A stretch of DNA of 64,000 bases from assembly GCA_910585405.1 (NCBI GenBank), contig CAJUDO010000011.1, positions 1 to 64,000 of the forward strand. Reading direction: 5' to 3'. The translations under genes and the position numbers were made by a program. Positions 18,657 through 27,997 of this stretch are shown here, in pieces (position 1 is the first letter of the stretch; the number at the start of each line of letters is the position of its first letter). This stretch comes from an uncultured Peptococcaceae bacterium. GTDB lineage: Bacteria; Bacillota; Peptococcia; Peptococcales; Peptococcaceae. The notes beneath the pieces were generated by a model. It saw only the letters and a list, made by a program, of their open reading frames with translations, did not search any database and was not told where the DNA came from.

Positions 18657-20750
18657 TTGGGAAAAACGCTTGTAATCGTGGAGTCCCCATCAAAGGCAAA
18701 AACAATAGAAAAGTTTTTAGGGAAAAATAAATATGAGGTGCTGGCATCTTTAGGACATGTACGGGATATGCCCAAAAGCCAATTTGCCATTGATATCGAA
18801 AATGATTTTGCGATTAAATATATCACAATTCGCGGAAAAGGTGAAAAAATCAAAGAACTAAAAAAAGCAGCAGGAAAAGCAGACCGTGTTCTGCTGGCGC
18901 CCGACCCGGACCGCGAAGGAGAAGCAATTGCATGGCATTTAATGGAAATTTTAAAAATTGACGAGACTGAGCCATGCCGAATTGAATTTAACGAAATTAC
19001 AAAAGATGCAGTAAAAAATGCCGTGAAAAATCCACGACAGCTCAACTATAATCGCGTGAATTCCCAACAGGCCCGTCGTGCATTGGATAGAATTATCGGG
19101 TATCAGCTGAGTCCGTTATTGTGGCGCAAGGTTAAAAAGGGACTCAGTGCTGGCCGTGTCCAGTCAGTCACAGTGCGTCTGATTTGTGAGAGGGAAGAAG
19201 AGATCAACAGTTTTATTCCAGAGGAATACTGGACTCTAGACAATCATTTTCAAATCGGCAGTCACTCAATGATTGGGAAATTAAACAAAATCGACGAAAA
19301 AAAAGCAGAAATCAGCTCCAAAGAACAAATGGACGCCATTTTACAGGAGTTGGAGCGTGCGGAATATGTGGTTTCTGACTTAAAGGTACAAAAAAAATCG
19401 AAAAATCCCGCTGCACCTTTTATCACCAGCAGTATGCAGCAAGATGCCTATCGCAAATTAAATTTTACAGCAAAAAAAACCATGCGGGTGGCACAGCAGC
19501 TTTATGAAGGCATTTCTCTGGGCAAGGAAGGCTCAATCGGCTTGATCACGTATATGAGAACAGATTCTACCCGCATTGCAGATGTGGCAAAGGCAGATAC
19601 AGCGGCGTTTATCAAGGAACATTACGGGGAACAGTATGTGCCAAAAGAACAGAAGGAATATAAAAATAAAAATAATGCGCAAAACGCCCATGAAGCGATT
19701 CGTCCTACCTACGTAAATAAAACGCCTGAATCAATTAAGGAGTATTTATCCAACGAACAGTATAAATTGTACAAATTGATTTGGGAGCGTTTTGTAGCCA
19801 GTCAAATGGCTTCTGCGCAAATGGAACAGACCACTGTAATTACCCGTTCTGGAAGATATGATTTTACTACCAGCGGCACAGTAATCATCTTTAAAGGATA
19901 TATGGAAGTTTACGAAGAAGGTAAAGACGAAGAGAAGGAAGAAAATCAGACTCTAATACCGGTAGAGAAAGGACAGCAGCTGGACTCTAAGAAGCTAGTG
20001 CCTAAACAGCACTTTACTCAGCCGCCAGCTCGTTATACAGAAGCGACATTGATTAAAACGTTGGAAGAAAAAGGAATCGGACGTCCCAGCACCTATGCAC
20101 CTACCGTAGAGACTGTCTTGGCGCGCAATTATGTTGTGCGGGAAGCGAAACAGTTTTATCCTACAGAGTTGGGCATTTTAGTAGTGGACTTATTAAAAGA
20201 GCATTTTCCAGATATTATTGATGTCAATTTTACCGCAGGGCTGGAAAATAAATTGGATGGCATAGAAGAGGGGGCTTATTACTGGAAAGATATCCTGCGG
20301 GGTTTCTATAGTCCTTTTGAAAAAGAATTGGCTGCCGCAGAAGAAAAAATTGGTCCGGTAAAGATAGAAGATGAAGTCTCTGAAGAGATTTGTGAGAAAT
20401 GCGGCCGCAATATGGTCATCAAAATGGGACGTTTCGGAAAATTTTTGGCTTGTCCCGGATTCCCTGAATGCAGTAATGCCAAACCGCTGCTGGAAAAAAT
20501 CAACGTGACCTGTCCACAGTGCCATAATGGCGAGGTTGTGCTGCGCCGCAGCAAAAAAGGCAGAACCTTTTACGGCTGCAGTGATTATCCAGAATGCAGC
20601 TTTGTGAGCTGGGACCGGCCTACAGGAGAACGGTGTCCCAAATGCGACGGGATCATGGTAGAACGCAATACCAAAAAAGGAAAGTTGACTATTTGTAGTA
20701 ATAAGGAGTGTAACTTTGAACCAGTTGAACAAACAAGCAAGGAAAGTTAA
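18657..20750 (+). CDS. topA: DNA topoisomerase I
   Basis: A 697-residue type IA topoisomerase that relaxes negative supercoils. The TOPRIM domain starts KTLVIVESPSKAKTI and contains DPDREGEAIAWH; the catalytic Tyr299 lies in TYMRTDSTRI; the HEAIRPT motif is present. Three C-terminal four-Cys zinc ribbons follow (CEKCGRN..., CPQCHNG..., CPKCDGI...). The TTG at 18657 gives the usual MGKTLVIVE start and lies six bases after GAGGTG; a GTG at 18648 overlaps that site. The end overlaps trmFO by 35 bases. Confidence 0.96.
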   Translation: MGKTLVIVESPSKAKTIEKFLGKNKYEVLASLGHVRDMPKSQFAIDIENDFAIKYITIRGKGEKIKELKKAAGKADRVLLAPDPDREGEAIAWHLMEILKIDETEPCRIEFNEITKDAVKNAVKNPRQLNYNRVNSQQARRALDRIIGYQLSPLLWRKVKKGLSAGRVQSVTVRLICEREEEINSFIPEEYWTLDNHFQIGSHSMIGKLNKIDEKKAEISSKEQMDAILQELERAEYVVSDLKVQKKSKNPAAPFITSSMQQDAYRKLNFTAKKTMRVAQQLYEGISLGKEGSIGLITYMRTDSTRIADVAKADTAAFIKEHYGEQYVPKEQKEYKNKNNAQNAHEAIRPTYVNKTPESIKEYLSNEQYKLYKLIWERFVASQMASAQMEQTTVITRSGRYDFTTSGTVIIFKGYMEVYEEGKDEEKEENQTLIPVEKGQQLDSKKLVPKQHFTQPPARYTEATLIKTLEEKGIGRPSTYAPTVETVLARNYVVREAKQFYPTELGILVVDLLKEHFPDIIDVNFTAGLENKLDGIEEGAYYWKDILRGFYSPFEKELAAAEEKIGPVKIEDEVSEEICEKCGRNMVIKMGRFGKFLACPGFPECSNAKPLLEKINVTCPQCHNGEVVLRRSKKGRTFYGCSDYPECSFVSWDRPTGERCPKCDGIMVERNTKKGKLTICSNKECNFEPVEQTSKES

Positions 20751-22059
20751 TGTTGTAGGTGCAGGCTTAGCAGGCTCAGAAGCGGCCTGGCAGTTAGCAC
20801 AACGCGGTATTTCTGTGCGATTATATGAGATGCGCCCTCACAAATATTCACCGGCCCATCATACCGATATGTTCGGCGAGTTGGTGTGCAGCAATTCTTT
20901 GCGGGCAAATAATATAGAAAACGCCGTAGGATTACTGAAGGAAGAACTGCGCTGCTGCGATTCTCTGATTATGCGTTGCGCTGATGACAATCAGGTGCCG
21001 GCAGGGGGCGCGCTGGCAGTGGACAGAGAGAAGTTTTCAGCGCAAATTACCGAAACACTGACAAACCATCCACTCATTGAAGTAATTCATGAAGAGGTTG
21101 TTGCTGTACCGGAAGAAGAAATTACTATTCTGGCCACCGGTCCGTTGACCGATGGTGCTATGGCGGAATATATCAAGCAAGTGACATCCCAGGATGATTT
21201 ATATTTTTATGATGCTGCTGCCCCAATCGTGACAGCGGAGTCTATAAACTATGAGAAAGCTTTTTGGGCCTCCCGTTATGATAAGGGAGACGCTGACTAT
21301 TTAAATTGTCCTATGACTGAAGAAGAATATAACCGATTTTATGATGCTTTGATGAGTGCTGAACTCATCGCCACCAAAGAGTTTGAAAAAGAGAAATTTT
21401 TTGAAGGTTGCATGCCCATTGAAGCAATGGCTAGCCGTGGTCGTCAGACGCTGCTGTTCGGTCCGATGAAACCGGTAGGATTGGTGGATAAACGCACAGG
21501 GCAGCCTTCTTATGCAGTGGTGCAGCTGCGCAAGGATAATCAGGAAGGAACGCTGTTTAATATTGTCGGTTTTCAGACTCGCATGAAGTGGGGCGAGCAG
21601 AAACGGATTTTGCAAATGATTCCCGGCTTGGAAAATGCAGAAATTGTGCGTTATGGCGTGATGCACCGCAACACTTTCGTAAATGCTCCGTTGTCTTTGG
21701 AAGCGACAGGACGGATTAAAAGTTGTTCTCATGTCTTTCTTGCTGGACAAATTACCGGTGTGGAGGGTTATGTAGAGTCCACCGCCAGCGGTCTGGTGGC
21801 GGGAATAAACGCAGCACGCATGTATCAGGCGCAAGATCTGGTGCAATTTCCGTTGACTACAGCGATAGGTGGGCTGATGAACTACATTGTTACTGCGGAT
21901 AGGAAACACTTTCAGCCTATGAATGTGAATTTTAGTCTGATACCTGGTTTGGGACGGAAAATTCGCAACAAGAAAGAAAAAAACGCTTTGCTAGCGCAGC
22001 GAGCTTTAACCGATTTGGATTTATTTTTGCAGAATCAAATATATAAGAAAGAATCTTGA
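20716..22059 (+). CDS. trmFO: Folate/FAD-dependent tRNA(m5U54) methyltransferase
   Basis: A 447-residue flavoprotein that methylates U54 in the T-loop of tRNAs with methylenetetrahydrofolate. The FAD-binding GAGLAGSEAAW is at 15-25, followed by LYEMRP, ELVCSNSLR, and the C-terminal ITGVEGYVES and TAIGGLMNYI. No ATG precedes the flavin motif: the start is TTG at 20716, eight bases after AAGGAG inside the end of topA. The 35-base overlap suggests translational coupling. The order topA-trmFO-xerC-hslVU is typical of Bacillota. Confidence 0.95.
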   Translation: MNQLNKQARKVNVVGAGLAGSEAAWQLAQRGISVRLYEMRPHKYSPAHHTDMFGELVCSNSLRANNIENAVGLLKEELRCCDSLIMRCADDNQVPAGGALAVDREKFSAQITETLTNHPLIEVIHEEVVAVPEEEITILATGPLTDGAMAEYIKQVTSQDDLYFYDAAAPIVTAESINYEKAFWASRYDKGDADYLNCPMTEEEYNRFYDALMSAELIATKEFEKEKFFEGCMPIEAMASRGRQTLLFGPMKPVGLVDKRTGQPSYAVVQLRKDNQEGTLFNIVGFQTRMKWGEQKRILQMIPGLENAEIVRYGVMHRNTFVNAPLSLEATGRIKSCSHVFLAGQITGVEGYVESTASGLVAGINAARMYQAQDLVQFPLTTAIGGLMNYIVTADRKHFQPMNVNFSLIPGLGRKIRNKKEKNALLAQRALTDLDLFLQNQIYKKES

Positions 22060-22102
22060 GATGAAAATGGTCTTTAGCAACAGAGAAAGGAGCGTGGTTT
22101 TT

Positions 22103-23002
22103 ATGACACATCCTTATGCATTTTATCAGCAGGAATTTTTGAACTGGCTGCAGAACGAAAAAGGAAGCTCTGCACATACTATTCGGGCTTATCAGGAAGA
22201 TTTGGCACAGTTTGGAGAATATTTGAAAGCGCAAAGAATTCCACTGGAACAGTTGGAGTATCATGATCTGCGTTATTATATGGCGAGCCTGCAGCAAAAG
22301 CAACAGTTAAAAAAGACAACATTAAGCCGAAAAACATCGACCCTGAAAAGTTTTTGCAAATTTCTCCACCGCGAGGGAATGTTGGAGCATAATCCCGCCG
22401 ACTTGCTTTCTACTCCTAAAAAGGAAAAAAGGTTGCCGACTGTCATCAATGAAGTGGATATGACAGCGTTTTTGGATGACTTTTTGGCGGGAGAAGAACC
22501 TCTACAGCTGCGCAATAAGGCTATTTTTGAATTGCTGTACAGTTCTGGTCTGCGCGTCTCTGAATTGGTGCAGTTGGATGTAGAGAATGTGCAAAAGCAA
22601 AAGGGAATGTTGCGTATATTGGGGAAAGGAAGTAAAGAGCGTATCGTGCCAGTAGGAGAACAGGCACAATTTGCCATAGCCTACTACTTGGAGCACGGTC
22701 GTCCCCTTTTGGTCAAGGAAGAAGTGCAGGCATTATTTCTTAATCGGCAGGGAAAACGTTTGACAACACGGGGTGTGGAATATATTCTGGAGCAATATGT
22801 GAAGCAGGGCGCGTTAAAATATAAAGTAACGCCCCATGCCTTTCGGCATTCTTTCGCGACTCATCTTTTAGATAATGGTGCGGATTTACGTGTGATTCAG
22901 GAACTGCTGGGACATGAAAGTCTCTCCACCACACAAATCTATACAGAGGTTTCTGCCTCTCATTTGCAGCAGATCTACAGGAAGGCGCATCCCAGAGCCT
23001 AG
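22103..23002 (+). CDS. xerC: Tyrosine recombinase XerC
   Basis: A tyrosine recombinase of 299 residues that resolves chromosome dimers at dif together with XerD. The N-terminal SAM-like core-binding domain is at about 1-95; the catalytic domain shows LLYSSGLRVSELVQLD (Arg), GKGSKERIVP (Lys), HAFRHSFATHLL (His-x2-Arg-x-His), LLGHESLSTTQIYT (His and Tyr). The ATG at 22103 follows AAAGGAG by about ten bases; an in-frame extension from 22061 lacks a ribosome site. Its location before hslV supports XerC; xerD is at 62065. Confidence 0.92.
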   Translation: MTHPYAFYQQEFLNWLQNEKGSSAHTIRAYQEDLAQFGEYLKAQRIPLEQLEYHDLRYYMASLQQKQQLKKTTLSRKTSTLKSFCKFLHREGMLEHNPADLLSTPKKEKRLPTVINEVDMTAFLDDFLAGEEPLQLRNKAIFELLYSSGLRVSELVQLDVENVQKQKGMLRILGKGSKERIVPVGEQAQFAIAYYLEHGRPLLVKEEVQALFLNRQGKRLTTRGVEYILEQYVKQGALKYKVTPHAFRHSFATHLLDNGADLRVIQELLGHESLSTTQIYTEVSASHLQQIYRKAHPRA

Positions 23003-23026
23003 ACATTGTTTCTAAGGAGGAACATC

Positions 23027-23551
23027 ATGACAACCATATTGGCAGTAAAAAAAGATAATCAGGTAGCCATAGCCGGCGACGGTCAGGTTACGTTAGGTGA
23101 AAAAGTGATTATGAAACATTCAGCTAAAAAAGTACGCACTCTGTATCACGGTAAAGTTGTAACTGGTTTTGCGGGGTCGGTGTCTGATGCAATTTCGCTG
23201 TTTGAAAAATTTGAGAATCATTTGGAATCAACACGGGGAAATTTGACAAAAGCCGCAGTGGAAATGGCTAAAGAATGGAGATCAGACAAAGTACTAAAAA
23301 ATTTGGAGGCAATGCTGATTGTCGCAAATAAAGAGGAGTTGTTGGTACTTTCAGGAAACGGAGAAGTGATCACACCTGATTTCGATACGGTAGCTATTGG
23401 TTCGGGAGGTTCCTATGCTTATGCTGCTTCTTTGGCCTTGATGCAAAATACCGATTTGAGCGCGGCAGAAATTGCCCGAAAATCTTTGGAGATTGCCAGC
23501 GAAATCTGTGTATTTACCAATAACCATATTACTGTGGAAGAAGTACAGTAG
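23027..23551 (+). CDS. hslV: ATP-dependent protease subunit HslV
   Basis: A 174-residue N-terminal-threonine protease forming the HslUV (ClpQY) chamber. The protein begins MTTILAV, so Thr2 is the nucleophile after Met removal; GDGQVTLG, AGSVSDA, and GSGGSYA motifs are typical. The ATG at 23027 is fixed by AAGGAGG six bases upstream and by the need for Thr2; the frame from 23006 would bury the catalytic threonine. hslU follows after 12 bases. Confidence 0.96.
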   Translation: MTTILAVKKDNQVAIAGDGQVTLGEKVIMKHSAKKVRTLYHGKVVTGFAGSVSDAISLFEKFENHLESTRGNLTKAAVEMAKEWRSDKVLKNLEAMLIVANKEELLVLSGNGEVITPDFDTVAIGSGGSYAYAASLALMQNTDLSAAEIARKSLEIASEICVFTNNHITVEEVQ

Positions 23552-23563
23552 GAGGGAACAACG

Positions 23564-24958
23564 ATGGAAACCTTAACTCCACAAGAAATTGTATGTGAGC
23601 TGGATAAATATATTATCGGACAGAGCGAGGCAAAAAAAAGTGTAGCTGTGGCCTTGCGCAATCGCTATCGTCGCAGCTTGCTGCCAAAGGAGCAGCAGGA
23701 AGAAATCAGTCCGAAAAACATTATTATGATTGGACCTACCGGCGTGGGAAAAACGGAAATTGCCCGTCGCTTGGCCAAATTGGTGCGCGCGCCTTTTGTA
23801 AAAGTGGAGGCCACCAAATTCACAGAAGTGGGCTATGTAGGACGTGATGTGGAATCTATGATTCGGGATTTGTTGGAAGCAGCCATTCGTCAAGTCAACG
23901 AAAACAAAATGGAGGATGTGCAACAGCAGGCAGAACAGTTGGCGGAGGAAAGACTGCTTGATATTTTGGCACCGCTACCTAAGAAAAAAACATCGATGGC
24001 CAATCCTTTTGAAATGTTCTTCAATAATGGCGCAAATAATGTAGCAAAACCTGCAGAGGCGGAGCAAGATTTGCAGGTCATCAAGGATAAACGGGAGATC
24101 ATGAAGCAAAAGCTTCGTCGGCAGGAGTTGGAGGAAGACTATATCGAGATTGAAGTAGAGGATAACAACTCTATGAACGATATGTTAGCCAGTATGGGCG
24201 TCGATGACAGCAATGGCAATTTCGGAGACATGTTCAATAACTTCATGCCCAAGAAGATGAAAAAAAGAAAAGTGACTGTCGCACAGGCACGCAAAATTTT
24301 GGCGCAGCAGGAAGCAGAAAAACTGGTTGACTTTGATGACGTGAAGCAGGAAGCCATCACCCTTGCGGAAAATCACGGCATTATCTTCCTGGACGAGATT
24401 GATAAAATCGCCGGAAAAGGCTCCAGCAGTGGTCCCGATGTTTCCCGCGAAGGCGTGCAGCGGGATATCTTGCCCATTGTAGAAGGTAGCGTAGTGAAAA
24501 CAAAATACGGAAATATCTGTACCGATCACATTTTGTTCATTGCCGCCGGTGCTTTTCATGTAGCCAAACCTACCGACTTAATTCCCGAATTGCAGGGACG
24601 CTTCCCAGTACGTGTTTATCTGGAAAATCTTAGTCAGGAGGATTTGGAGCGCATTCTGCGGGAGCCCGATAATTCTCTACTGAAACAGTATACGCAGCTT
24701 TTATCTACGGAGGGTGTAGAGCTTGTCTTTACCGAGGATGCCATCAGCCAACTGGCAAAAATCGCCTATGACTTAAATGAACAGACAGAAAATCTGGGCG
24801 CCAGACGTCTGCATACCATATTGGAAAAATTGCTGGCAGATATTATGTTTGCCGCCAGTGATTACCAGGGACAACAGTTCCTTATCGACAGACAATATGT
24901 GGTGGAGCATCTCAATGAAATGGCAGTCAATCAGGATTTGAGTAAATTTATTTTATAG
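23564..24958 (+). CDS. hslU: ATP-dependent protease ATPase subunit HslU
   Basis: A 464-residue AAA+ unfoldase that feeds HslV. Walker A is GPTGVGKT, Walker B is IIFLDEIDKIA; the intermediate (I) domain between them is about 170 residues and rich in E, K and M, as expected. The C-terminal tail ends in KFIL, which in the family docks into HslV. A GGAGGGA site precedes the ATG. In many Bacillota codY follows; here galU does. Confidence 0.96.
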   Translation: METLTPQEIVCELDKYIIGQSEAKKSVAVALRNRYRRSLLPKEQQEEISPKNIIMIGPTGVGKTEIARRLAKLVRAPFVKVEATKFTEVGYVGRDVESMIRDLLEAAIRQVNENKMEDVQQQAEQLAEERLLDILAPLPKKKTSMANPFEMFFNNGANNVAKPAEAEQDLQVIKDKREIMKQKLRRQELEEDYIEIEVEDNNSMNDMLASMGVDDSNGNFGDMFNNFMPKKMKKRKVTVAQARKILAQQEAEKLVDFDDVKQEAITLAENHGIIFLDEIDKIAGKGSSSGPDVSREGVQRDILPIVEGSVVKTKYGNICTDHILFIAAGAFHVAKPTDLIPELQGRFPVRVYLENLSQEDLERILREPDNSLLKQYTQLLSTEGVELVFTEDAISQLAKIAYDLNEQTENLGARRLHTILEKLLADIMFAASDYQGQQFLIDRQYVVEHLNEMAVNQDLSKFIL

Positions 24959-24991
24959 TGTTACAGAGATTATAATAAGTGGGGCGTTTGT

Positions 24992-25864
24992 ATGCAGATT
25001 ACCAAAGCAGTCATTCCGGCAGCTGGGCTGGGCACACGATTTTTGCCGGCTACCAAGGCACAGCCCAAAGAAATGCTGCCCATTGTAGATAAGCCGACAA
25101 TTCAATATATTATTGAAGAAGCGGTGCACTCTGGTATTACCGATATTCTCATCATTACCGGCCGTAATAAACGGGCTATTGAGGATCATTTTGACCGTTC
25201 TATCGAGCTGGAGCTGGAACTGGAGCGCAAACATAAAGAAGAATTGTTAGCTGAAATCAAAGCAATTTCTAACCTGGTCAATATCCAGTATATTCGTCAG
25301 CAAACTCCAAAAGGTTTGGGGCATGCCGTGCTTTGCGCCAAAAATTTTGTGGGCAACGAACCCTTCGCCGTATTGCTGGGCGATGATGTAGTAGATTCTC
25401 AGATTCCCTGCTTGAAGCAATTGATGCAGGTGTTTGACTGCTACAACTCTACCGTTTTAGGCGTGCAGCAGGTAGCCTGGGAGGAAGTAAATAAATATGG
25501 CATTGTTTCCGGTGAAATGATAGAGGACAAGATTCACAAAGTAAAAACCTTATTTGAAAAACCGGATCAGGAGATTGCGCCTTCAAATGTGGCAATTTTA
25601 GGACGATATATTATTACGCCGGATATTTTTCCGATTTTGGAACGCACAGAACCGGGTGCTGGGTTAGAAATTCAATTAACCGATGCGTTGAAGGAGTTGG
25701 CTCGTCATAAAGCAGTCTATGCCTATGAATTTACAGGTTGTCGCTACGATGTAGGAGATAAACTGGGCTTTCTGAAAGCAACTGTGGAGATGGCGCTTAA
25801 ACGTCCGGATTTACATAGCGCTTTTTCTCAATATCTCAAATCATTGAACGGTAAATTGGATTAG
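24992..25864 (+). CDS. galU: UTP-glucose-1-phosphate uridylyltransferase
   Basis: A 290-residue nucleotidyltransferase making UDP-glucose for glycolipids, wall polymers or capsule. The N-terminal GLGTRFLPATKAQPKEMLP signature with the PIVDKP block is diagnostic, followed by GLGHAVLCAK, LLGDD, and FEKP...GRYI. It may share the hslVU transcript; a terminator follows at 25910. Confidence 0.94.
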   Translation: MQITKAVIPAAGLGTRFLPATKAQPKEMLPIVDKPTIQYIIEEAVHSGITDILIITGRNKRAIEDHFDRSIELELELERKHKEELLAEIKAISNLVNIQYIRQQTPKGLGHAVLCAKNFVGNEPFAVLLGDDVVDSQIPCLKQLMQVFDCYNSTVLGVQQVAWEEVNKYGIVSGEMIEDKIHKVKTLFEKPDQEIAPSNVAILGRYIITPDIFPILERTEPGAGLEIQLTDALKELARHKAVYAYEFTGCRYDVGDKLGFLKATVEMALKRPDLHSAFSQYLKSLNGKLD

Positions 25865-25909
25865 TTACAAAATAAAGCAATCTCTTCAGAGAAAATGATA
25901 TGATCAGAT

Positions 25910-25945
25910 AGGAAACGGTATAGCTTGCGGGCTATGCCGTTTCCT
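25910..25945 (+). terminator. Terminator after galU
   Basis: A 15-pair stem (AGGAAACGGTATAGC / GCTATGCCGTTTCCT, one wobble) with a five-base loop; the T-tract is short. It separates the galU transcript from the two-component unit. Confidence 0.75.
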
Positions 25946-26062
25946 ATTTACAGAGATTATCAGCAAGAAAATAAAGAGCAAAACGTATGAACGAAAGAAT
26001 ATAAAAAGTTGATAAATAGTTGAAATTTATATGCTATTGTGACCTGACAGGGGGTGTGAAAG

Positions 26063-26737
26063 GTGCATGACAAAATATTGATTGTAGATGACGAAAAAGA
26101 TATCGTAGCAATGCTTGGCAGTTTTTTTGAAAGCAAAGGCTTTTTTGTTTTATCTGCCGCAAACGGAGCTGAGGCATTGAAACAAGTGGAACGGCAGCCG
26201 GATATTATATTGCTTGATATCAATATGCCCGAATTAGATGGTTTGGAGGTATGCCGGCGTATTCGTGACTACATATCCTGTCCCATCCTTTTTCTGACAG
26301 CTCGCATTGAAGATACAGACAAAGTAAAGGGCTTTGCTGTTGGCGGGGACGATTATATTGTAAAACCTTTTTCTCTTATGGAGCTTGAAGCGAGAGTACG
26401 TGCCCACCTGCGTCGGGAAGCAAGGCATAATTTTGAAGCACAGGTAAGATTTTCAGGAGATTTAACCATTGATTACGCGGAGCGCTGTCTGTTTTTGGCG
26501 GGCAAACGTGTTGGGCTTGCGAAAAAAGAGTTCGAAATTGTGGAACTGCTGTCTCAAAATCCCGGACAGGTTTTTGACAAGGAACGGATTTATGAGCGAA
26601 TTTGGGGTTACGACAGCAGAGGGGAAAGCAGCGTCGTAGCGGAGCATATCCGCAGAATACGGGCGAAATTGGCAGCGCACACCGACAGGATTTATATTGA
26701 AACAGTTTGGGGGTGCGGATATAAGTGGCTGAAATAA
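26063..26737 (+). CDS. OmpR-family response regulator
   Basis: A 224-residue DNA-binding response regulator. Receiver domain: acidic pair Asp9/Asp10, phosphoacceptor Asp52, Thr79 and Lys101. The C-terminal winged helix (about 130-224) has the typical LAKKEFEIVELL and HIRRIRAKL blocks. The start is GTG at 26063 after GGGGGTG. The gene overlaps the kinase gene by 13 bases. Together with the kinase and the ABC genes it probably forms a self-contained sensing and export module; it likely controls the ABC genes downstream. Confidence 0.93.
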   Translation: MHDKILIVDDEKDIVAMLGSFFESKGFFVLSAANGAEALKQVERQPDIILLDINMPELDGLEVCRRIRDYISCPILFLTARIEDTDKVKGFAVGGDDYIVKPFSLMELEARVRAHLRREARHNFEAQVRFSGDLTIDYAERCLFLAGKRVGLAKKEFEIVELLSQNPGQVFDKERIYERIWGYDSRGESSVVAEHIRRIRAKLAAHTDRIYIETVWGCGYKWLK

Positions 26738-27903
26738 ATCATCTGTGGAAGAATTTGTCCATTCGAAAAAGTTTTATTCTTTATGTACTTATCTTTATTC
26801 TGCTTGATTTGGTTCTTTCGGGGGCAACGATTTCTCTCTGCGAGTATACTGCTGAGCAAATCCAAGCGGCTTATCCTTCTTCCGGCGAAAAATATTATCT
26901 GACAAATGAACAGGGAGAACAGTTCGGGGAGGGCGTTTACATTGGCACGGTGCCTGTTCCATTGTCTGAAGAGGATGAACGGGCGATAGCGCTGTTAGAG
27001 ATGTTGCCTGCCATTGCTACAATCTTTTATTCGGCATTGTGCATTCTGGCAGCGACACTGCTGTTTTACAGAAACAAGTTGAGACAGCCTTTGGCGGAGC
27101 TACAGGCCGCATCAGAAAAAATCGCCAACAATAACCTGAATTTTGTGCTAAGCTACAGCAGCAAAGACGAGCTGGGTCAGCTCTGCGTCTCCTTTGAAAC
27201 AATGCGGGCTGCCCTTGCCGAGAATTTTTCGGAAATGTGGCGGCAAGTTGAGGAACGAAAAGTGCTTAATGCCGCCTTTGCCCACGATTTGCGCACACCC
27301 CTTACCGTGCTGAAAGGTTACAATGAAATGCTGCAGATGAGTGAACAGATGCAGACAAGAGAAATCGCCGCCACCATGGAAAAACATCTATCTCGTATGG
27401 AAAATTATATAAACAGCATGAGTCATCTCAGGCGCTTGGAAGATACTTGGCCGGAATACAGAAGCATTCCTCTGCAGTCCTTTCTTTCCTCTCTGTATGA
27501 AAGCGCCAAAATTGTATGTGAACAGAATGGAAAAATCCTGTGTTTTCAAAAAGAAATATCTCTTTCACAGCTGTCCGTTGATAGCTCCTTCATTTCTCAG
27601 GTATGCAATAATTTGATTTCTAATGCCGTGCGATACGCCCAAACTACAGTGAACTTGTCTGTTTCTTTGCAGGAGCACGGTTTATTGCTCTCTGTTGCAG
27701 ACGATGGGAAGGGGTTCGACCAAAAGAGTCTGCATCGGGCATCAAATCCTTATTTTACAGAAGAAAGCGGCCATACAGAGCATTTTGGGTTAGGGTTATA
27801 TATCTGTAAAATACTCTGCGCACATCACGGCGGTTCCTTGAAAATTGACAATTGTTCAAATGGTGCAAAGGTATCCGCATTTTTTGGTAGCCCTTCCTTG
27901 TAG
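26725..27903 (+). CDS. Sensor histidine kinase
   Basis: A 392-residue membrane kinase. TM1 is at about 15-38 and TM2 at about 92-115, enclosing an extracellular loop of about 55 residues; a HAMP-like linker follows, then the H-box FAHDLRTPLTVLKGY with His187, and the ATPase domain with N-box NNLISNAVRYA, G1 DDGKGFD and G2 GLGLYI. It begins with GTG at 26725 inside the regulator gene, so the two are translationally coupled. The signal is unknown. Confidence 0.92.
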   Translation: MAEINHLWKNLSIRKSFILYVLIFILLDLVLSGATISLCEYTAEQIQAAYPSSGEKYYLTNEQGEQFGEGVYIGTVPVPLSEEDERAIALLEMLPAIATIFYSALCILAATLLFYRNKLRQPLAELQAASEKIANNNLNFVLSYSSKDELGQLCVSFETMRAALAENFSEMWRQVEERKVLNAAFAHDLRTPLTVLKGYNEMLQMSEQMQTREIAATMEKHLSRMENYINSMSHLRRLEDTWPEYRSIPLQSFLSSLYESAKIVCEQNGKILCFQKEISLSQLSVDSSFISQVCNNLISNAVRYAQTTVNLSVSLQEHGLLLSVADDGKGFDQKSLHRASNPYFTEESGHTEHFGLGLYICKILCAHHGGSLKIDNCSNGAKVSAFFGSPSL

Positions 27904-27929
27904 ATAAAAAGTAGATAATTATCTTTTAT

Positions 27930-27962
27930 ACTCTCTGTGAAAACACATGGAGAGTTTTTTTA
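27930..27962 (+). terminator. Hairpin with T-tract between kinase and ABC genes
   Basis: ACTCTC / GAGAGT with an inner TGTG / CACA pairing and a two-base bulge, followed by eight T. It would act as a partial terminator or attenuator before the ABC transporter genes. Confidence 0.6.
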
Positions 27963-27997
27963 TGCTCTGTGAAGAAAGGAAAGAAGGGAATATTTAT

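Noticed and set aside
20193..20732. 179-codon minus-strand open frame
   Set aside because: Antisense to the zinc-ribbon end of topA; composition is a mirror of the real gene.
21301..21909. 202-codon minus-strand open frame
   Set aside because: Antisense to trmFO, no independent support.
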